From Sinorhizobium sp. BG8 (lineage in GTDB: Bacteria > Pseudomonadota > Alphaproteobacteria > Rhizobiales > Rhizobiaceae): a stretch of 64,000 nt of DNA. Both the position numbers and the translations under genes were made by a program. Location: positions 3,553,501 through 3,617,500 of the forward strand of contig NZ_CP044011.1 of assembly GCF_016864555.1 (NCBI RefSeq). The letters run 5' to 3'. Below are positions 38,196 through 46,862 of this stretch, piece by piece. The notes below the pieces were generated by a model that did not search any database, was not told where the DNA came from, and saw only the letters and a list, made by a program, of their open reading frames with translations. How positions within the stretch are numbered: position 1 is the first letter of the stretch; each line of letters opens with the position of its first letter.

Positions 38196-38271
38196 AACTT
38201 ACTATGATTAATTAGACTAAATCCCATCAAACGTATAGCTGCGGATGGCCCCACCCTCTGGAACCATCAGC

Positions 38272-38880
38272 ATGGACTTCACAGCCTATTCGACCGGCCT
38301 GACGGTTGGTTTGAGCCTCATCCTCGCAATCGGTGCGCAGAACGCCTTCGTGCTCCGGCAGGGCCTGCGAGGCGAGCACGTTTTCGCCGTGTGCCTTGCC
38401 TGCGCGGTTTCCGATGGCTTGCTGATTGCGGCGGGCGTATCCGGTTTCGGCAAGGCCTCTGCCCTGATGCCGTGGATTACACCGGTCCTGCGCTATGGTG
38501 GAGCGGCCTTCCTTGCCTGGTACGGGATAAGAAGCCTCAAATCCGCGCTCCACTCGACCCAGGCCCTCCGCATCGAGGAGACGCGGGTGACAAGTCTTGC
38601 CGCCACGCTCGGGACATGCCTGGCGCTGACCTGGCTCAACCCGCACGTCTATCTCGACACGGTCGTGCTGCTCGGTACGATCTCGACGCAGTATCCAGGG
38701 AGGGAAACGGCTTTCGGCGCGGGTGCGCTCACCGCATCGTTTCTGTTCTTCTTCGCTCTCGGCTACGGAGCCGCGTGGTTGCGTCCGGTCTTCGCAAGGC
38801 CGGCCTCGTGGCGGATCCTCGAGGCCATGATCGCGCTCATGATGTGGATCATCGCGGCAAGGCTTGTCGTAGGAAGCTGA
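38272..38880 (+). CDS. LysE-family basic amino acid exporter (ArgO-like)
   Basis: Inner-membrane exporter, 202 aa from ATG 38272 (MDFTAYSTGLTVGLSLI); an ATG nine codons upstream is in frame but GGAACC fits the later start. LysE signature AIGAQNAFVLRQGLRGEH, then CAVSDGLLI and TWLNPHVYLDTVVLLG. The last is close to ArgO/LysE proteins for arginine and lysine rather than RhtB. Controlled probably by the divergent LysR regulator in response to lysine or arginine. Confidence 0.9.
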   Translation: MDFTAYSTGLTVGLSLILAIGAQNAFVLRQGLRGEHVFAVCLACAVSDGLLIAAGVSGFGKASALMPWITPVLRYGGAAFLAWYGIRSLKSALHSTQALRIEETRVTSLAATLGTCLALTWLNPHVYLDTVVLLGTISTQYPGRETAFGAGALTASFLFFFALGYGAAWLRPVFARPASWRILEAMIALMMWIIAARLVVGS

Positions 38881-38925
38881 GCGAAAACTGGGCGACCGAA
38901 CGTGGCCGACCGCCCTGGTCTCATC

Positions 38926-40353
38926 TCAGTCGACGAATTCGACGGTCACGCCCTGCTTCACCATCTTGGCAAGCTCCGTTGCGTCCCAGTTCGTCAGCCG
39001 GATGCAGCCATGGCTCTGGGTCTTGCCGATCTTCGAGGGTTCCGGCGTGCCGTGGATGCCGTAGGTGGGCTTGGAAAGCGCGATCCAGACCGTCCCTACC
39101 GGACCGTTCGGGCCGGGCGGCAGGGTCAGGATCTTGTCGTTCGTCCCCTGCTGGAAGTTGATCTTGGGATTGTAGGTGTATCCCGGATTGAGCGCGACGC
39201 GCTCGACCGACACCGTGCCCGACGGGGACGGCGTATCCGACGAACCGATACTGGCGGGATAGGCCGCGATGAGCGCACCGGCATCATCATAGGCAAGAAC
39301 CTGCTTGCGTCCCTTGTCCGCCACGATCTTCGCCACCTTGCCGGTTTTGGTCGTGCCGACGTTGATGACCTTGATGATGGATCCCGGAAGCGTGAAGTCC
39401 ACGCCCGGATTCATTTCCTTGAGATAGGCCTCATCCATGTGGAACTTCTCGGCCAGCATTTCGGTGGTCGAGGTATAGGAAAGGTGCGGCAGGGCCGCCT
39501 TATGGGCATAGTCCTCGGGAATGGCCGCGACATACGGTCCCGCGGCGTCCGCCGCCGTGATCTCGTAGGTGGTAAAGGGCAGTCCGCCGTTCATCTGCAG
39601 CCGCTGGAGAATGTCCTCGGTGTTGTTGGGATCCAGAGTTTCGCCGTAAGCCTGCTGCCAGGCCTCGATGGCTTTCACGACGTTGGAGCCCTTCTTCCCG
39701 TCGATGACGCCTGGAGAAAATCCGTCGCGGTCGAGCAGGACCTGGAGGGCAGTGATTTCACCCAAAGACTTCTTGCCGATGGCAATAGCCGGATCGAACT
39801 TCGGACCGGGAACAAACGTCTCCGAATCGCCCACATTTTCGCTCGGCAATGCCGCGACATCGTTTTCATCCGGCAGGGCGGGCAGCGCCTGCTCTTCCGC
39901 CGGATCGTTTGCAAAGGGATCAGGAAGAGTTCCGCGCTCCACGCCGCCCGGAACGGTCCCGGTGGTCAGGTCGTCTCGCGACGCCGGTGCGGGTGGAAAA
40001 TAATCGGGCGAGGTTTCGGGATATCCCGTGACTTCCTGGTAGCGGTCACGACGCATCAGTCGGCGCTCCGCCCGATCGAAATACCGATCGGCCGACATGA
40101 CCACGGCAACCACCTTGCCCCATCCGTCAACAAGGACCTGCCGTCCGCGGGAGTCCCGGGTAACCTGGACCGAACCGCGTTCCGGCACCTCGTCGAGGAG
40201 GTCGCCCTGCGGCGAAACGAGCACCATGTCCCGGTCGCTCCCGCCGTACACGCTCTGCGCGTGCACCGGCCCTGCGGCGACGGCGAGAATCGATGCCAAG
40301 GCAGCGATGGAAACACTTGTTTTCAAAAACGAATTCACGGAAAAACCTGTCAT
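38926..40353 (-). CDS. Periplasmic L,D-transpeptidase (YkuD) with peptidoglycan-binding and LysM-like modules
   Basis: Forms 3-3 crosslinks or anchors proteins to DAP residues. 475 aa from ATG 40351-40353 (MTGFSVNSFLKTSVSIAALA), signal peptide ending VHAQ. Order: N-terminal unknown region, PG_binding_1-like part (ALQVLLDRDGFSPGVIDGK), LysM-like part (EMLAEKFHMDEAYLKEMNPG), then YkuD with YGIHGTPEP and the catalytic SHGCIRLTN. L,D-crosslinks are abundant in polar-growing Rhizobiales. It converges with the ArgO-like gene. Confidence 0.92.
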   Translation of the reverse strand: MTGFSVNSFLKTSVSIAALASILAVAAGPVHAQSVYGGSDRDMVLVSPQGDLLDEVPERGSVQVTRDSRGRQVLVDGWGKVVAVVMSADRYFDRAERRLMRRDRYQEVTGYPETSPDYFPPAPASRDDLTTGTVPGGVERGTLPDPFANDPAEEQALPALPDENDVAALPSENVGDSETFVPGPKFDPAIAIGKKSLGEITALQVLLDRDGFSPGVIDGKKGSNVVKAIEAWQQAYGETLDPNNTEDILQRLQMNGGLPFTTYEITAADAAGPYVAAIPEDYAHKAALPHLSYTSTTEMLAEKFHMDEAYLKEMNPGVDFTLPGSIIKVINVGTTKTGKVAKIVADKGRKQVLAYDDAGALIAAYPASIGSSDTPSPSGTVSVERVALNPGYTYNPKINFQQGTNDKILTLPPGPNGPVGTVWIALSKPTYGIHGTPEPSKIGKTQSHGCIRLTNWDATELAKMVKQGVTVEFVD

Positions 40354-40559
40354 ATGACACACTTCGCGCGGACACAGCACCTCAAATTCGACCTTAATAT
40401 GGAAAACGTGAACTGATGGTAAAGGGTTTCATAACAAGAACTATAATTTGTTGCGGGCCGGCCACCCTGTAAAAGCTTGGGTGTGACCCCGCTGGATTCG
40501 ATGGGAAGTCGAAGCTAGGGTCGGGAGACGCCATAAAGAGACAGAATCGGGAGCCACGA

Positions 40560-41414
40560 ATGACATTTGCGCTGACCGCCGACAATGCGGCGCACGTATT
40601 CGACCTCGCGCTGGATCCGCAATCCGTGCTCGACATACGCGATGCGATCTTCCGCAACGTCAATCTCGCGCCGGGTTCCGCCATTCCCTCGGATGGCGAC
40701 CCCCGCATCGACCGGGCGCTTCCCGGCTTTCTCTTCACCTGCGGCCCTGATCATATCCGCCATCCGGAACCGGTCGAGGGCGCGCCCGACGGGCGGCGCT
40801 ATCCGCTGCATGGCTCCTACTCCTCCCATCCGGCGAAGGACATCCTGATCGAGGAGGACGAGAACGAGGCGGTCTGTTCCGCCCGGGTCCGGACGGACCT
40901 AGCAAACGGCGAGACGGCGGAATTGGCGCGCCGGTGGCATGCCGACCGGGTGACAGGCGACATCCGCCTCGACGACAGCGTCACCAACACGGGCAACGGA
41001 CCGTGGCCGCCGGTCGCGATGTACCACATGAACATCAACACCCGCCTGTTTGACGATCGAACGAAATTGACCGGCGCGATGCTGCCCGGCGGCGAACTGC
41101 CGTGGCGATTTGCCGATGGAGACGTCTCGATCTTCTGCGTGCCGGCCGGCGACGCAGCGACAGATGGATGGGCGGAGATCGCCATCGGGCCGATCGCATC
41201 GCTTGGAGGGCGCAGCCTCCACGTGAAGTTCCGCGTCGACACGTTGCCCTATCTCCAGGTCTGGCGAAACCAGTCGCCCGGCTGCCACGTGATGGGGATA
41301 GAGCCCGTCAGCAACCGTCTTGCCTCACGGGCGGAACTGATCGCGGCCGGAGAGATGCCGGACTTCGCGCCCGGCGAATCGGTCGACTATGCGCTCGCCT
41401 TCTCGGTGCGTTGA
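40560..41414 (+). CDS. DUF4432/aldose-epimerase-fold protein
   Basis: Cytoplasmic protein of 284 aa, ATG 40560 preceded by GGGAG. It resembles the DUF4432 branch of galactose-mutarotase-like proteins: RRYPLHGSYSSHPAKD with a likely active-site His, MYHMNINTRLFDD, and VMGIEPVSNR near the C-terminus. The expected role is binding or epimerising a sugar, but the substrate is unknown and no sugar operon surrounds it. Confidence 0.75.
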   Translation: MTFALTADNAAHVFDLALDPQSVLDIRDAIFRNVNLAPGSAIPSDGDPRIDRALPGFLFTCGPDHIRHPEPVEGAPDGRRYPLHGSYSSHPAKDILIEEDENEAVCSARVRTDLANGETAELARRWHADRVTGDIRLDDSVTNTGNGPWPPVAMYHMNINTRLFDDRTKLTGAMLPGGELPWRFADGDVSIFCVPAGDAATDGWAEIAIGPIASLGGRSLHVKFRVDTLPYLQVWRNQSPGCHVMGIEPVSNRLASRAELIAAGEMPDFAPGESVDYALAFSVR

Positions 41415-41487
41415 ACCGTGCTCAGCCGTTGACGCCTGCGGCCCGCGGGCTTAAATCGTCTGCGCATTGCTGTTGAAAGGTACGTTC

Positions 41488-41826
41488 ATGGACATCCGGC
41501 AAATTAACGACGAGTACTCCGTCTCCGGCCAGATCACCGTCGAGGATCTCGACCAGATCAAGGCCCTGGGTTTCAAATCGATCGTGTGCCATCGTCCCGA
41601 CCACGAGGCACCCGACCAGCCCGAATTCGCAGCGATCGCGGCCCGCGCCAACGAACTGGGCCTCGACATCACGCATATTCCGGTGGGTCCCATGGGCGTG
41701 ACCGCCGATGCCGTGCGCGGCATGGTCGATGCGCTCGACGAGTTTCCGCGCCCGATGCTCGGCTATTGCCGCTCCGGCGCGCGCTCGACAAACATCTACC
41801 AGCAGACGCTCCACATCAGAGGCTGA
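41488..41826 (+). CDS. DUF442/TIGR01244-family phosphatase-like protein
   Basis: 112 aa from ATG 41488 (MDIRQINDEYSVSGQIT). Dual-specificity-phosphatase fold with the P-loop YCRSGARSTN, which fits the C-x5-R-S/T phosphatase motif (Cys nucleophile and Arg). The N-terminal VSGQITVEDLDQIKALGFKSIV is the hallmark of the beta-lactamase-hydrolase-like (Blh) phosphatase domain group linked to sulfide metabolism. No sulfur dioxygenase partner is nearby, so the role is uncertain. Confidence 0.82.
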   Translation: MDIRQINDEYSVSGQITVEDLDQIKALGFKSIVCHRPDHEAPDQPEFAAIAARANELGLDITHIPVGPMGVTADAVRGMVDALDEFPRPMLGYCRSGARSTNIYQQTLHIRG

Positions 41827-41852
41827 CACGCCTGCTTCCCGGCGAGGTCGCG

Positions 41853-42761
41853 TCAATTGCCCCGCAATAGATTGAGCAACGCCTGAACCATCGCGTCAGG
41901 CGCCTCCTGTGGTATGTTATGGCCTATCCCGGGCAGTATGCGGCGTTCATAGGTGCCCGCGAACTGTTCGCCATGATCGTCGGAAATGGACGGCGGATCG
42001 ACGCCGTCATCTGCGCCGAAGAGTGCGATGGTTGGCACGCGGATGCGTGGCTGCGCCTCCAGCATCGTCTCGATGTCATCGAGATGAGGATCCCCGTCGG
42101 CATAGCCGAAGCGATGCCGATAGGAGTGGACGACGACGTTCACGAAGTCGGGGTTGTCGAAGGACGCCGCGCTGCGGGCGAACGTGAGAGAATCGAAGCT
42201 CCAGGTCGGTGACCAGAGCCGCCAGAGCAGCTGGCAGAGTTCCCGCCTGTTCGCGCTCAGTCCCTCGCGCCCGCGCGGCGAATGAAAATAGTACTGGTAC
42301 CAGAAGCGGTGCTCCGCCTCCGGCGCGAGAGGGACGGTCGAGCCCGGAATGTCCTGAACGTTGTAGCCGCAGCCTGTGACCAGGCAACGAACCCGCTCCG
42401 GCCAGATCGCCGCCACGATGCAGGCCGCCCGCCCGCCCCAGTCGTAGCCGGCCAGGGCCGCGCGCCGGATAGACAGCGCATCGAGCAGATCGACGAGATC
42501 GCGCGCCAGCGCCGCCTGCTGGCCTGAACGCATGAGGTTTGCCGAAACAAAGCGGGTCTGCCCGTAGCCCCTCAGATACGGAACGATCACCCGGTAGCCC
42601 TGTGTCGCCAATCCCGGGGCAACGCCATCGTAGCAGCGCGGATCGTAGGGGAAACCGTGCAGCAGAACCACCGCCTCGCCTTCCGCCGGCCCATGCTCCT
42701 CATAGGCCAGATCGAGCATGGAGGTTCGGACGTGGCGAATGGGAGGAATGACGTCGGTCAT
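41853..42761 (-). CDS. Alpha/beta-hydrolase, epoxide-hydrolase/dehalogenase type
   Basis: 302 aa from ATG 42759-42761 (MTDVIPPIRHVRTSM). The nucleophile elbow is GYDWGG, an Asp not a Ser, and the oxyanion motif is HGFPYDP (HGxP), both typical of epoxide hydrolases. The catalytic His is in PGIGHNIPQE. A lid with paired Tyr residues (FWYQYYF) is consistent with epoxide activation. It is same-strand downstream of the TPP enzyme and CoA-transferase, with a 135-bp gap. Confidence 0.82.
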   Translation of the reverse strand: MTDVIPPIRHVRTSMLDLAYEEHGPAEGEAVVLLHGFPYDPRCYDGVAPGLATQGYRVIVPYLRGYGQTRFVSANLMRSGQQAALARDLVDLLDALSIRRAALAGYDWGGRAACIVAAIWPERVRCLVTGCGYNVQDIPGSTVPLAPEAEHRFWYQYYFHSPRGREGLSANRRELCQLLWRLWSPTWSFDSLTFARSAASFDNPDFVNVVVHSYRHRFGYADGDPHLDDIETMLEAQPRIRVPTIALFGADDGVDPPSISDDHGEQFAGTYERRILPGIGHNIPQEAPDAMVQALLNLLRGN

Positions 42762-42896
42762 GGTCGATCTCCGGCCTGGATATCGCACGATACGACGGAG
42801 GGCGCCAAAGGGATAGCACCGGAGCTCGCGTTCCTCAGTTCCGGCGGCGCCGCTTGCCCGCCTCCCCGCCGGCCGCATTGCGACCGGCGTTCCTCC

Positions 42897-44552
42897 TCAC
42901 CCCTTGCTGCTCTGCCTGATCTCGGAAAGCGTGCGGCTGGGGGTGATCGCCTCCGGATCCAGCTTCACCTCTATGATCGCCGGCTTGCCACTCTCCCGCG
43001 CACGCAGGAAGGCGGGAGCGAACTCCTCCGTCTGCGTCACCGTCTCGCCATGGCCGCCATAGGCAATGGCAAGGGCCGCGAAATCCGGGTTCGTGAGATC
43101 AGTCGCGCTGACGCGGCCGGGGTACTCCCGCTCCTGATGCATGCGGATGGTGCCGTAGATACCGTTGTTGACCACGACGGTTATGATCGGCAGCGCGTAG
43201 CGAACGGCAGTCGCGAATTCCTGTCCGTGCATGAGGAAGCAGCCGTCGCCGGCAAAGCAGATCACCTCACGGTCCGGATGCAGCCGCTTGGCGGCAACAG
43301 CGGCCGGCAAGCCGTATCCCATAGATCCGGATGTCGGCGCCGCCTGCGTGTTGAACCGGCGAAACCGATGGAAGCGGTGCACCCAGGTCGCATAGTTGCC
43401 CGCACCATTGGTAAAGATCGCATCCGGCGCGGCATTTCTTTCGAGCCAGTTCATGATCGGCCCCATGTGCACGGCCCCCGGCCCGGTTTCGGGCGGCGTC
43501 GACCAGCCGAGATAGGCCGCATGCATCGCCGCTGTCCGATCCTTCCACGGCAACGGCCGCTCCGGGGAAATGTCGCCAATGGCCCCGATAAAATCGGCCG
43601 GGCTCGCACAGATCGCGAGATCCGGTCGGTAGACGCGGCCGAGTTCCGACGGATCCGGATAGACGTGGACGAGCGTCTGCTTCGGATAGGGACTGTCGAT
43701 CAGGGTGTAGCCGGAGGATGGCATCTCGGAGAAGCGTCCACCGAGGAGCACGACGAGATCCGCTTCCCTGATTTCCCTGCCAAGGGCCGGGTTGATGCCT
43801 ATCCCGACATCGCCTGCATAGTTCGGGTGGAGGTGGTCGAACAGCATCTGCCGGCGGAAGGAGCAGGTAACGGGCAGGTCCCAGCGCTCGGCGAAGGCTC
43901 GCATTCCCTCAACGCTTTCCTCGTCCCATCGGGTACCACCGAGAATGACGACAGGCCGCTGTGCGCGCTCGAGCCGTTCACGGAAGGCGGCGATCTGCGA
44001 CGGGCCGGGATGGCTTGCCACCGGCGTGAACGGCAGCGCCCTTGGCGCTTCTGCGCTCTGGGTGAGCACGTCCTCGGGCAGGGCGAGCACGACCGGCCCC
44101 GGCCGGCCCGACGTTGCGATCGCAAAGGCCCTGGTCACGAACTCGGGGATGCGTGCCGGATCGTCGATTTCCGCCACCCATTTTGCAACCTCGGTGAAAG
44201 CCCGGCGGTACTCGATTTCCTGAAAGGCTTCCCGTTCGCGGGCGTCGCGCTGCACCTGTCCGATGAACAGGATCAGGGGAATGGAATCCTGCCGCGCGAT
44301 GTGGAGGCCGGCTGATGCATTGGTCGCACCCGGCCCGCGCGTCACCATGCAGATGCCGGGTTCGCCGGTGAGGCGCCCCCAGCAATCCGCCATCATCGCC
44401 GCCCCGCCTTCCTGGCGGCAGACGAGCACGTCGATATCCGTATCGTGCAGTGCGTCGAGAACCGCGAGATAGCTCTCCCCCGGCACGCAGGCGACGCGTC
44501 TCACTCCATTGGCCACCAGGGCCTCAACGATCAGCTGTCCTCCCGTCTTCAT
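42897..44552 (-). CDS. Thiamine-pyrophosphate enzyme, acetolactate-synthase-like
   Basis: 551 aa. N-terminal Pyr domain with the activating Glu in CRQEGGAAMMADCWGR, central domain, and C-terminal PP domain with the Mg-TPP motif GDGCFLMHGQEFATA ending VVVNNGIYG. Not a real IlvB in all likelihood; such orphan enzymes are benzoylformate, oxalyl-CoA or 2-oxoacid decarboxylases or lyases. It overlaps the CoA-transferase stop as ATGA, so the substrate may be a CoA thioester or its precursor. Specific reaction unknown. Confidence 0.85.
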   Translation of the reverse strand: MKTGGQLIVEALVANGVRRVACVPGESYLAVLDALHDTDIDVLVCRQEGGAAMMADCWGRLTGEPGICMVTRGPGATNASAGLHIARQDSIPLILFIGQVQRDAREREAFQEIEYRRAFTEVAKWVAEIDDPARIPEFVTRAFAIATSGRPGPVVLALPEDVLTQSAEAPRALPFTPVASHPGPSQIAAFRERLERAQRPVVILGGTRWDEESVEGMRAFAERWDLPVTCSFRRQMLFDHLHPNYAGDVGIGINPALGREIREADLVVLLGGRFSEMPSSGYTLIDSPYPKQTLVHVYPDPSELGRVYRPDLAICASPADFIGAIGDISPERPLPWKDRTAAMHAAYLGWSTPPETGPGAVHMGPIMNWLERNAAPDAIFTNGAGNYATWVHRFHRFRRFNTQAAPTSGSMGYGLPAAVAAKRLHPDREVICFAGDGCFLMHGQEFATAVRYALPIITVVVNNGIYGTIRMHQEREYPGRVSATDLTNPDFAALAIAYGGHGETVTQTEEFAPAFLRARESGKPAIIEVKLDPEAITPSRTLSEIRQSSKG

Positions 44553-45748
44553 GCGGTCCTCTTCGTCTTTTCGAGTGTGTCAAGCTCGGCAAGCACATCC
44601 TCCGTGTGCTCGCCGAGACGCGGGCTCGGCCGCTCATAGGAAAGGGGTGTCGCGGAAAACACGATCGGAGAGCGCACACCAGGGATCAGGTTGCCGTCGC
44701 CATCCGGCAGATCGATACGCAGCCCCCTCGCCTTGACCTGCGGGTCGGCGAACATTTCCTCGATGGAGTTGATCGGCCCCGCCGGGACCGCATTGGCTTC
44801 GCAGGCCGAAAGCAGGTCCCTCTTTTTCCACTTCACGGTCTCGGAGCAGACGATGCGACGGACCTCGACGCGATTGGCAACCCGCGCCCGATTGGTGGCG
44901 TAGCGCTCGTCGTCCGCCACCTCCCCGATGCCGAGGATGCCGCAAAGGCGCCGGAACTGCCCGTCGTTTCCGACCGCGAGGATCAGATAGCCGTCAGCGG
45001 TCTCCACCACTTCGTAGGGCGAGATGTTCGGGTGGGCGTTGCCGAGCCGCGCAGGCGCCATTCCGGAGACGAGATAGTTCATGTTCTGGTTGGCGAGCAC
45101 TGCCGACTGCACGTCGAGCAGCGCCATGTCGATGTGCTGCCCCTCGCCTGTCTTCATCGCATGGATGAGCGCAGCCTGGATGCCCGCGACCGCATAGATG
45201 CCCGTGAAGATGTCGGCGATCGCCACGCCCGCCTTCATCGGCTGCCCATCCGGCTCGCCGGTGATCGACATGAAACCGGACATGCCCTGGACGATATAGT
45301 CGTAGCCCGCAAGGGCAGCATAGGGCCCGGTCTGGCCGAAGCCCGTGATCGAGCAGTAGACGAGCTTTGGATTTTCCCTGCGGAGGCTCTCGTAGTCGAG
45401 CCCGTACTTCACGAGCCCGCCCACCTTGAAATTCTCGATGAGGACGTCGGCACTGCGCGCAAGCCGGCGCACCGTCTGTTGCCCCTCTTCCGTCTTCAGG
45501 TCGACTGCGATCGAGCGTTTCCCGCGGTTGGTGGAGTGGTAGTAGGCGGCGGAAAGGTTCTCGCCCTCCTTGCCCTCGACGAAGGGAGGTCCCCAGGCGC
45601 GGGTATCGTCGCCGCCTTCGGGATTTTCGACCTTCACCACGTCGGCACCCATGTCGGCCAGCATCTGTCCCGCCCAGGGACCGGCCAGCACGCGTGCCAG
45701 CTCGACCACCCTGATGCCCGAAAGCGGCAGATTCTTGCGTTCCATCAC
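44549..45748 (-). CDS. CaiB/BaiF family (class III) CoA-transferase
   Basis: Interlocked-dimer CoA-transferase, 399 aa. LPLSGIRVVELARVLAGPWAG and KVENPEGGDDTRAWGPPF are the CoA-binding start; AGYDYIVQGMSGFMSITG contains the catalytic Asp. The GDDTRAWGPPF variant resembles succinate/glutarate CoA-transferases more than formyl-CoA transferase. First gene of a two-gene unit with the TPP enzyme. Confidence 0.88.
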   Translation of the reverse strand: MMERKNLPLSGIRVVELARVLAGPWAGQMLADMGADVVKVENPEGGDDTRAWGPPFVEGKEGENLSAAYYHSTNRGKRSIAVDLKTEEGQQTVRRLARSADVLIENFKVGGLVKYGLDYESLRRENPKLVYCSITGFGQTGPYAALAGYDYIVQGMSGFMSITGEPDGQPMKAGVAIADIFTGIYAVAGIQAALIHAMKTGEGQHIDMALLDVQSAVLANQNMNYLVSGMAPARLGNAHPNISPYEVVETADGYLILAVGNDGQFRRLCGILGIGEVADDERYATNRARVANRVEVRRIVCSETVKWKKRDLLSACEANAVPAGPINSIEEMFADPQVKARGLRIDLPDGDGNLIPGVRSPIVFSATPLSYERPSPRLGEHTEDVLAELDTLEKTKRTA

Positions 45749-45903
45749 TCGCTCCCAACTCGCGCGGCGCTCACGTCTGTCTTGCCTGCCGCCGCCCGCT
45801 TTTCATTGACTAACAAAAAGCTGGAACGGGCGATAGCAGCGCCGCGGCATGAGATCATGACGGCTCCGACTGACCTGATGCCGATGGCGAGCGTACCGGT
45901 CTT

Positions 45904-46857
45904 TCAGATCGCCGGAGAGACGGGAGGGATGCTGGCCGTTTTGTTCAGCTTGCGCTCGCGCCAGATGATGTAGAGGCCCGAGCTGATGATGATGGCGATG
46001 CCGAGCCATTTCAGCGGATCCGGCAGGTCGCCGAACACCCACCAGCCCAGGATGGTGGCCGAAACGATTTCCAGATACTGGAGCGGCGCCAGCGTGGAAG
46101 CGGGCGCTGCACGGTAGGCATAGACACTGAGAACGCCGGAAATGGTGGCTGCGGCCCCCACGCCAAGAAGGAAGAACCCGTTCAGCCGGTCCGGCATCAC
46201 CGGCGTCAGCGCGGCAAGGCCGGTGGGACCGCCCGCGGCCAGCAGCGCGCCGGTGAAGATCGCTCCCCACAGGCCGGCATGTGTTTGCATCGACCACGGA
46301 TCCTCGCTCTGCGAGGCGAAGCGGGTGATCAGCAGGAAGATCGCAAACGCAAAGGCAGCAACCACGGGCAGCAGCGCCACCGGCCCAACCTCCTGCAGGC
46401 TCGGCTGGATCACCAGCAGTGCTCCCACGAAACCCACGACGCAGGCGGTGTAGCGTCGCCAGCCGATCGTCTCCTTGAGCACGATCGAACCGAGAATTGT
46501 CAGAATGATCGGCTCTACGAAGAAGATCGCGATGGCATCGGCCAGCTCCATGACCGCAAGAGCCATGGTGAAACTGACCATCACGACGGTCGCGAGCAGC
46601 CCGCGAAGTGCGTGCAGTCCCGTCTTCTTCCAGGTGAGATCCCATAAGGTGCCGCGCATGAGCACGATCGGCAGCAGGAACACGACCTGCACGACGAAGC
46701 GGAAGAGTGTGACTTCTACTGCCGGCACATGGGCGACAGAGAGTTTTGAAAAGATATCGATGATCGGCGAGATCAGCACCGATATCACCATCAGGGTGAG
46801 GCCGACGCCGATGTCATGGCGGAGCGTGGAAAGAGAGGATGGAGGCATTGCCGTCAT
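45904..46857 (-). CDS. EamA/DMT-family transporter
   Basis: Inner-membrane transporter, 317 aa from ATG 46855-46857; another ATG three codons later is possible as neither has a good ribosome-binding site. Ten hydrophobic helices in two EamA repeats (VISVLISPIIDIFSKLSV; VVAAFAFAIFLLITRFA). FFVEPIILTILGSIVLKE is a family signature. It lies 5 bp downstream of the lipase-like gene stop and is probably cotranscribed with it. Confidence 0.85.
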   Translation of the reverse strand: MTAMPPSSLSTLRHDIGVGLTLMVISVLISPIIDIFSKLSVAHVPAVEVTLFRFVVQVVFLLPIVLMRGTLWDLTWKKTGLHALRGLLATVVMVSFTMALAVMELADAIAIFFVEPIILTILGSIVLKETIGWRRYTACVVGFVGALLVIQPSLQEVGPVALLPVVAAFAFAIFLLITRFASQSEDPWSMQTHAGLWGAIFTGALLAAGGPTGLAALTPVMPDRLNGFFLLGVGAAATISGVLSVYAYRAAPASTLAPLQYLEIVSATILGWWVFGDLPDPLKWLGIAIIISSGLYIIWRERKLNKTASIPPVSPAI

Positions 46858-46862
46858 TTCGA

